Source: Anaerolineae bacterium (GTDB taxonomy: Bacteria; Chloroflexota; Anaerolineae; Anaerolineales; UBA4823). From it: a DNA stretch of 10,691 bases. Shown here one piece after another: positions 6,122 through 10,691 of the stretch. How positions within the stretch are numbered: the first letter of the stretch is position 1; each line of letters opens with the position of its first letter. Under the pieces are notes generated by a model. That model was not told where the DNA came from. It searched no databases and worked only from the letters and a program-made list of their open reading frames with translations. Both the position numbers and the translations under genes were made by a program. The stretch lies in NCBI GenBank assembly GCA_030622805.1, contig JAUXFR010000016.1, positions 1-10,691 of the forward strand, in the 5' to 3' direction.

Positions 6122-6148
6122 CAAGATACAGACACAGGAGTAAAACTT

Positions 6149-7228
6149 ATGGCTCGCAAAAAAACAAGCTCAGCAGAAGAAATCGAAGATGCACGTCTTG
6201 TGGCACTCGATAAGGCACTCGGCGATATTGAAAAGCGATATGGGGATGGAGCGATCATGCGTCTTGGGGAGGCACATCAACTGCTTGTAGAAGCCATTCC
6301 CACCGGGGCGCTATCACTGGACATAGCGCTCGGTGTTGGTGGTATTCCACGCGGTCGTATTACGGAAATCTATGGACCGGAGATGTCCGGTAAGACTACT
6401 CTCGCCCAGCACATCATCTCTGAGGGTCAGAAGCTGGGCGGAACCTGCGCCTTCATCGACATGGAACACGCCCTGGATCCAGTGTACGCGAGTCGTTGTG
6501 GGGTGGACGTCAATAAGTTACTCATTTCGCAGCCAGATACAGGTGAACAAGCCCTTGAGATCACCGAGACCTTAGTTCGATCAGGCGCAGTGGACATCAT
6601 TGTAATCGATTCAGTGGCGGCCCTGGTTCCACGAGCGGAGATTGAGGGCGACATGGGTGATTCGCCAATGGGCATGCAGGCACGACTTATGTCACAGGCA
6701 ATGCGCAAGCTATCCGGCGCGATCAAACAAACCAACACCGTTGTTATATTCACAAACCAGCTACGCCAAAAAATTGGCGTAGTGTTTGGCAACCCGGAAA
6801 CGACGACCGGTGGAATGGCACTAAAATTTTACGCTTCGGTAAGATTGGATATCCGTCGTATTCAATCCATTAAACTGGGTTCAGAGATTATCGGGAATCG
6901 CACGCGCGTGCGCGTGGTAAAAAACAAAGTCTCCCCTCCCTTCCGGACCGCAGAATTTGACATCATGTACAACGAAGGTATCTCTAGGGAAGGAGACCTG
7001 CTTGATCTGGGTACAAACCTGGAAATAATCACCAAGCGTGGCTCATTCTATTCTTACGGCGATATCCGCCTCGGTCAGGGACGGGAGAATTCGAAAGAAT
7101 TTCTGCGGTTGAACCCGGATCTTGCGGAGGAAATTGAGCTCACCATCCGCCAGCAAACCTTAAGTGGTGATTTGAGCATACCTTTGGATATTGATGCAGA
7201 CGATTCGGAAGATGTGGAATCGGGTTAA
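6149..7228 (+). CDS. recA: recombinase RecA
   Basis: RecA polymerises on single-stranded DNA, drives homologous pairing and triggers LexA self-cleavage. The 359-aa protein has the full family layout: an N-terminal helix (15-35), Walker A GPEMSGKTT (76-84), the catalytic glutamate in DMEHALD (104-110), Walker B IIVIDSVAAL (150-159), loop 1 EIEGDMGDSPMGMQARLMSQA (164-184), loop 2 with FTNQLRQKIGVVFGNPETTTGG (201-222), and an acidic C-terminal tail (DADDSEDVESG). Two residues differ from the common form: Ser to Met in Walker A (GPESSGKT) and Ala to Met before the catalytic Glu. The ATG at 6149 is chosen for its AGGAG 8 nt upstream; an in-frame TTG at 6077 would add 24 residues that are not RecA-like. 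It has its own promoter with an SOS-like box. No frame disruption. Confidence 0.98.
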   Translation: MARKKTSSAEEIEDARLVALDKALGDIEKRYGDGAIMRLGEAHQLLVEAIPTGALSLDIALGVGGIPRGRITEIYGPEMSGKTTLAQHIISEGQKLGGTCAFIDMEHALDPVYASRCGVDVNKLLISQPDTGEQALEITETLVRSGAVDIIVIDSVAALVPRAEIEGDMGDSPMGMQARLMSQAMRKLSGAIKQTNTVVIFTNQLRQKIGVVFGNPETTTGGMALKFYASVRLDIRRIQSIKLGSEIIGNRTRVRVVKNKVSPPFRTAEFDIMYNEGISREGDLLDLGTNLEIITKRGSFYSYGDIRLGQGRENSKEFLRLNPDLAEEIELTIRQQTLSGDLSIPLDIDADDSEDVESG

Positions 7229-7236
7229 ATATTCTA
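7229..7236. other. 8-nt convergent junction between recA and ahcY, no visible terminator
   Basis: The recA TAA and the ahcY TGA face each other with 8 nt between. I found no stem followed by a T-run on either strand around 7190-7290. Transcripts from both sides probably run into the opposite gene unless factor-dependent termination occurs. Confidence 0.6.
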
Positions 7237-8496
7237 TCAGGTCCCTTCCTGCCAGGAGTTGAGATAAGCTATTTGTTCTGGAGTCAGCACGTCGATCTCA
7301 ACCTGCATCGCTTCAAGCTTCAATCTAGCAATCCGCAGGTCTATTTCCTCAGGAACTGCGTATACTTTCTGCTGCATCGTGTCTACGTTCTTCAGCATAT
7401 ATTCCAGACTCAACGCCTGATTCGCAAAAGACATATCCATCACGCTGGCTGGATGCCCCTCCGCGGCAGCCAGGTTGATCAAGCGACCATCTCCCAGCAA
7501 ATTGATCCTGCGCCCATCTGGAAGCTCGAACTGTTCAACATATGGTCGCACCAGACGTGAGTTTCGAGCCATCTCCTTCAGAGCCGGGATGTTGATTTCA
7601 ACGTTGAAATGTCCTGAATTCCCCACGATCGCACCATCTTTCATCATTTCAAAATGATGACCGTCAATTACGTTCAGGTCACCTGTAAGTGTGACAAAAA
7701 TATCTCCGATGGGCGCCGCCTCATTCATCGGCATGACCCGGAATCCATCCATCATAGCTTCCAGAGCAGGCAGAGGGTCAACTTCGGTAACGATCACATT
7801 GGCACCCATACCGCGCACCCGCATAGCAAAACCACGCCCACACCATCCGTATCCAGCAACAACAACTGTCTTCCCAGCCAGCAAGATATTGGTCGCTCGA
7901 ATGATGCCGTCAACGGTAGATTGACCTGTCCCGTAGCGATTATCGAATAAGTGCTTTGTCAAAGCATCATTTACGGCGATTATTGGATAATTAAGAGCTC
8001 CATCCGCAGCCATAGCGCGCAAACGGATTACGCCGGTCGTAGTCTCTTCAGTCCCACCGACTACACTATCCATAATTTCTCTGCGATCTGTGTGCAGAGT
8101 GCTCACCAGGTCTGCGCCATCGTCCATTGTGAAGTTCGGTTCATAATCCAACGCAGCGTTGATATGTTTATAATAGGTCACGTTGTCCTCACCCTTGATC
8201 GCGTACACAGGGATCTCGAAATGCGTCACGAGCGAAGCAGCAACATCATCTTGCGTTGACAACGGGTTGGAGGCGGTCAGTAATACATCCGCTCCTCCTT
8301 CATGAAGCGTGTACATCAGATTAGCGGTCTCGGTGGTAACGTGTAAACAGGCTGATATCCTAATCCCGTCTAATGGTCGCTCTTTTTTAAACCGCTCACA
8401 AATTTGCCTCAATACGGGCATTTCCCGCTCTGCCCATTCAATTCTTCGGCGACCTCCTTCTGCAAGACTGATGTCTTTTATATCGTAATTGTCCAT
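7237..8496 (-). CDS. ahcY: adenosylhomocysteinase (S-adenosyl-L-homocysteine hydrolase), short form
   Basis: AhcY uses tightly bound NAD to split S-adenosylhomocysteine into adenosine and homocysteine, relieving inhibition of methyltransferases. The 419-aa protein has LHVTTETANL (51-60), the substrate segment DDGADL (125-130), GGTEETTTGV (147-156), NDALTKHLFDN (176-186, with catalytic-type Lys and Asp), the Rossmann GYGWCGRG (215-222), VGNSGHFNVE (291-300) and GHPASVMDMSFANQ (347-360). It lacks the roughly 40-residue insertion and the KPDHYRY-type C-terminus of the long eukaryotic and proteobacterial form, as in archaeal and Thermotoga enzymes; some relatives of that type prefer S-inosylhomocysteine. 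The ATG at 8496 has GGAGG 5 nt upstream; an in-frame TTG at 8508 overlaps that site and is rejected. Third gene of the mtnA-adoK-ahcY cluster, 95 nt after adoK. Confidence 0.97.
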   Translation of the reverse strand: MDNYDIKDISLAEGGRRRIEWAEREMPVLRQICERFKKERPLDGIRISACLHVTTETANLMYTLHEGGADVLLTASNPLSTQDDVAASLVTHFEIPVYAIKGEDNVTYYKHINAALDYEPNFTMDDGADLVSTLHTDRREIMDSVVGGTEETTTGVIRLRAMAADGALNYPIIAVNDALTKHLFDNRYGTGQSTVDGIIRATNILLAGKTVVVAGYGWCGRGFAMRVRGMGANVIVTEVDPLPALEAMMDGFRVMPMNEAAPIGDIFVTLTGDLNVIDGHHFEMMKDGAIVGNSGHFNVEINIPALKEMARNSRLVRPYVEQFELPDGRRINLLGDGRLINLAAAEGHPASVMDMSFANQALSLEYMLKNVDTMQQKVYAVPEEIDLRIARLKLEAMQVEIDVLTPEQIAYLNSWQEGT

Positions 8497-8591
8497 TTTT
8501 ACCTCCAATAGTATTTGGGTTATGGTGAAGGGAGAAAAGGATTATGGTATGATCAAGGGACTGAAGATACTCATAAACGTAAATTGATCCC
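8497..8591. other. adoK-ahcY intergenic leader with a repeated motif
   Basis: The 95-nt gap holds the ahcY GGAGG site and two related stretches, TTATGGTGAAGGGA (8520-8533) and TTATGGTATGATCAAGGGA (8542-8560) on the plus strand. I could not fit a good -35/-10 pair, and it does not resemble the known SAH riboswitch (no conserved pseudoknot core recognised). No terminator is evident, so read-through from adoK is likely. Confidence 0.4.
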
Positions 8592-9575
8592 TTATCCCCT
8601 CTCTTCTAATAACTCATCGAGTTTACCTTCATCATCAAAATATTGTCTGTATCTGTTCACGAATTCCTGGACAGTGAAGCTGTGCCCTTGCGGAGAATCT
8701 ACTTCGAGGCAGTAAGTAGCTGCCAGAGCCCCCATACATCCGCAGGTGTTATAATCGAAACCATGACTATAACCAGTAAGAAAACCTCCTCGGAATACAT
8801 CGCCAACACCTGTCGGGTCAACAATCTTCTCAGGCTTTACAACCGGAACTTCGATGATATCCGATCGGCTGTAAATCAGCGTGCCATGTTCACCACGCGT
8901 TACTATTACGAATTTATTATTATCAGCAGCCTGTGATTCCAGGATGTCAGAAGGTCTTAATCCGGTTGTTTTTTCTATGAGCGCCGATTCATACTCATTA
9001 ACAAATAGAGCTGCTGCGCCCAGAATACCATCCCGTAGCTGATCAGGAGATAGCCGTACGATCTGCTGGCTTGGATCATAGATGTAGGGAACACCAAGTT
9101 CCTGGCATTCCTGAGGGAAAAGTGTCATTGCAGCAGGATCATTCGGAGAGACGACCACCAGATCCGGTAAATCTTGTTTCAGCTCATGCAGGGACATCTG
9201 CGCCGCATAAGCCATTGCTCCCGGGTAAAAACTCGCAATCTGGGAGTTTGCACGATCCGTATTCACAAAAAAGGAAGCTGTGAATTCACCAGGGATCAGA
9301 CGTGCCCCAGAGGTATCCACCCCGATATTTTCCAGCCAGGTTCGGTATTCCTCAAAATCATCCCCCACAGTTGCCCAAAGTCTGGGATGACCGCCAAACA
9401 TTGCGATTGTATAGGCGATATTCGGGGCGATCCCACCACGGTGGCGCTTCATCGAATCGACCAGGAACGATAAACTGATCTTATCCAGATGCTCTGCCAG
9501 GATATGATCACGGAAATAACCAGGAAATGTCATTAAATAATCGAAAGCCACCGATCCGCAAATTAATATATCCAT
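8592..9575 (-). CDS. adoK: adenosine kinase (PfkB/ribokinase family, mycobacterial AdoK type)
   Basis: This enzyme phosphorylates adenosine to AMP with ATP. The 327-aa protein has PfkB signature 1 (HRGGIAPNIAYTIAMFGG, about 45-62) and signature 2 (DPTGVGDVFRGGFLTG, 253-268), with Asp259 as the expected catalytic base. It is closer to actinobacterial adenosine kinase than to ribokinase: segments such as EHLDKISLSFLVD (28-40), SQIASFYPGAM (111-121), PNDPAAM (144-150) and DPSQQIVRLS (167-176) closely resemble the M. tuberculosis enzyme as I remember it. Context agrees: the next gene, ahcY, makes adenosine, and its equilibrium needs adenosine removal. The ATG lies 2 nt after the mtnA TAG, with GAGGG inside the mtnA end, so the two are probably translationally coupled. 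Other PfkB sugar kinases cannot be fully excluded. Confidence 0.88.
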   Translation of the reverse strand: MDILICGSVAFDYLMTFPGYFRDHILAEHLDKISLSFLVDSMKRHRGGIAPNIAYTIAMFGGHPRLWATVGDDFEEYRTWLENIGVDTSGARLIPGEFTASFFVNTDRANSQIASFYPGAMAYAAQMSLHELKQDLPDLVVVSPNDPAAMTLFPQECQELGVPYIYDPSQQIVRLSPDQLRDGILGAAALFVNEYESALIEKTTGLRPSDILESQAADNNKFVIVTRGEHGTLIYSRSDIIEVPVVKPEKIVDPTGVGDVFRGGFLTGYSHGFDYNTCGCMGALAATYCLEVDSPQGHSFTVQEFVNRYRQYFDDEGKLDELLEERG

Positions 9576-9577
9576 TC

Positions 9578-10636
9578 CTATTCCCTCAGGTCCTTCACTG
9601 CATTCGCCAGATTACGTTCGAAAGGTGGATAGACAACCCCGTTTTCCGTTATAAAAGCTGTAATCAACCGGTGTGGTGTGATATCAAAAGCAGGATTTCG
9701 GGCAGTCGCTCCGGGTGGTGTTGTTTTGCGATCATAGAATTTAAGCTCAAGCACTTCCTCTTGAGGGCGCTCTTCAATCGGAATCTGATCTCCACCGGTT
9801 AACTTTAAATCAATCGTTGATGTTGGAACAACACAATAAACTGGAACCAGGTTATCAACTGCTGCAATGGAGAGCATGTAAGTGCCGATTTTATTGGCGA
9901 CATCACCATTCGCTGCCACCCGATCCGCTCCAAAGAAAACTTTTTGTACAATTCCGGTTTGCAGGAAGTAACCGGCGGAATTATCAGAAATGACATCATA
10001 CGATATTCCGTACTGCGATAATTCCCAGGCAGTCAAGCGCGCTCCCTGCAAGCGCGGTCGTGTCTCATCAACCAGTACATGGAATCGTTTTCCCATTTTA
10101 TGAGCCATCCGGATCACTCCCAGTGCTGTCCCCCAATCAACGGCTGCTAGTGCGCCAGTGTTGCAGTGATGGATCAGGGTGTCACCATCTTCTATAAACT
10201 TTACTCCATAGCGCGCCATACGTTGATTGATCTCGACATCTTCATCCGCAATCTGCTGGGCTTCAGCCAGTATAGCCTCGCGCAGCAAATCAACATCAAC
10301 ATCACCATTGCATTCTTCGGCTATGCGCAGCATTCTGTTCAGCGCCCATTTCAGGTTCACAGCTGTCGGTCTGGAGCTCATCAGCGCGTCAGCGGCTCGC
10401 TTTAATTCTTCACGCAATGCCTGTACAGTCTGCGCACTTGATCTCAAGGCAGCTAGAGCGAGTCCAAAAGCTGCTGTCGCTCCAATCGCAGGCGCGCCGC
10501 GCACGACCATATCCGTGATCGCCAGCGCAACATCCTGATAACTATCATAGGATCGCACCATGACCTCACCGGGAAGCAAACGCTGATCGATCAGCAAAAC
10601 TCGATCGCGTTCATTATCCCATTCAACTGTCCGCAT
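9578..10636 (-). CDS. mtnA: S-methyl-5-thioribose-1-phosphate isomerase
   Basis: MtnA converts methylthioribose-1-phosphate, from methylthioadenosine, to methylthioribulose-1-phosphate in methionine salvage; some homologues act on 5-deoxyribose-1-phosphate. The 352-aa protein has the usual length. It shows MVVRGAPAIGATAAFG (43-58), HHCNTGALA (156-164) with the catalytic Cys158, ETRPRLQGARLTAWEL (191-206), GADRVAANGDVANKIGTY (236-253) with the catalytic Asp238, and PFERN (338-342). These spacings distinguish it from eIF2B-type regulatory subunits and ribose-1,5-bisphosphate isomerase, which are related. The start is ATG with AAGG about 10 nt upstream. It is the first visible gene of the mtnA-adoK-ahcY cluster, though another gene may end just upstream at the window edge. 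Confidence 0.96.
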   Translation of the reverse strand: MRTVEWDNERDRVLLIDQRLLPGEVMVRSYDSYQDVALAITDMVVRGAPAIGATAAFGLALAALRSSAQTVQALREELKRAADALMSSRPTAVNLKWALNRMLRIAEECNGDVDVDLLREAILAEAQQIADEDVEINQRMARYGVKFIEDGDTLIHHCNTGALAAVDWGTALGVIRMAHKMGKRFHVLVDETRPRLQGARLTAWELSQYGISYDVISDNSAGYFLQTGIVQKVFFGADRVAANGDVANKIGTYMLSIAAVDNLVPVYCVVPTSTIDLKLTGGDQIPIEERPQEEVLELKFYDRKTTPPGATARNPAFDITPHRLITAFITENGVVYPPFERNLANAVKDLRE

Positions 10637-10691
10637 TGTTTTTTACCTTACTCTACGATTTTCATTAAGTTCATACAAATATAAATATTCC

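Noticed and set aside
6077..6148. N-terminal extension of RecA from a TTG at 6077
   Set aside because: The 24 extra residues are unlike any RecA, and the ATG at 6149 has a good AGGAG in front.
8497..8591. SAH or SAM riboswitch upstream of ahcY
   Set aside because: The gap is AT-rich and I could not find the conserved GC-rich core or pseudoknot arms of the known classes. It is also internal to the cluster.
1..10691. Mobile element, CRISPR, prophage, toxin-antitoxin or defence island
   Set aside because: No transposase, integrase, array of repeats, phage gene or nuclease/effector pair is seen; nearly all coding space is accounted for by housekeeping genes.

Overview
The window holds a chromosomal, mostly housekeeping block from a bacterium of moderate GC content. 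Protein sequences and gene neighbourhoods suggest phylum Chloroflexota, probably an Anaerolineae-like lineage. This is an inference from overall similarity: a short AhcY, an adenosine kinase of the mycobacterial type, an S16 with a long acidic tail, and a small conserved protein next to DegV. There is no phage, IS, CRISPR, toxin-antitoxin or defence module. No rRNA or tRNA gene was recognised.

Left part, minus strand (read right to left): ffh (SRP GTPase), rpsP (ribosomal protein S16), khpA (KH-domain RNA chaperone) and rimM (16S processing factor) form a tight ribosome/secretion operon; rimM and khpA overlap by ATGA. After a 138-nt gap come dprA (DNA uptake/recombination mediator) and a GDP-mannose pyrophosphorylase gene (manC) cut by the left window edge. 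A near-perfect 18-bp hairpin spans the dprA stop codon just before the manC ribosome binding site. A second perfect hairpin lies inside the 5' coding part of rimM. The ffh promoter places the transcription start almost on a GTG codon that gives the canonical Ffh N-terminus, so ffh may be leaderless.

Middle, plus strand: degV (fatty-acid-binding protein family) is followed after one amber codon and one sense codon, in the same reading frame, by a 130-aa protein of unknown function that starts with TTG. recA follows with its own promoter; a LexA/SOS-like palindrome sits between the -35 and -10 elements.

Right part, minus strand (read right to left): mtnA, adoK and ahcY form a SAM by-product salvage operon. 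AhcY splits S-adenosylhomocysteine into adenosine and homocysteine, AdoK phosphorylates the adenosine to AMP, and MtnA isomerises methylthioribose-1-phosphate from methylthioadenosine. recA and ahcY converge with only 8 nt between their stop codons and no visible terminator.

The most useful leads are regulatory or architectural: the dprA/manC hairpin, the likely leaderless ffh, the SOS box at recA, and the in-frame stop between degV and the unknown protein. I saw no convincing new multi-gene system.
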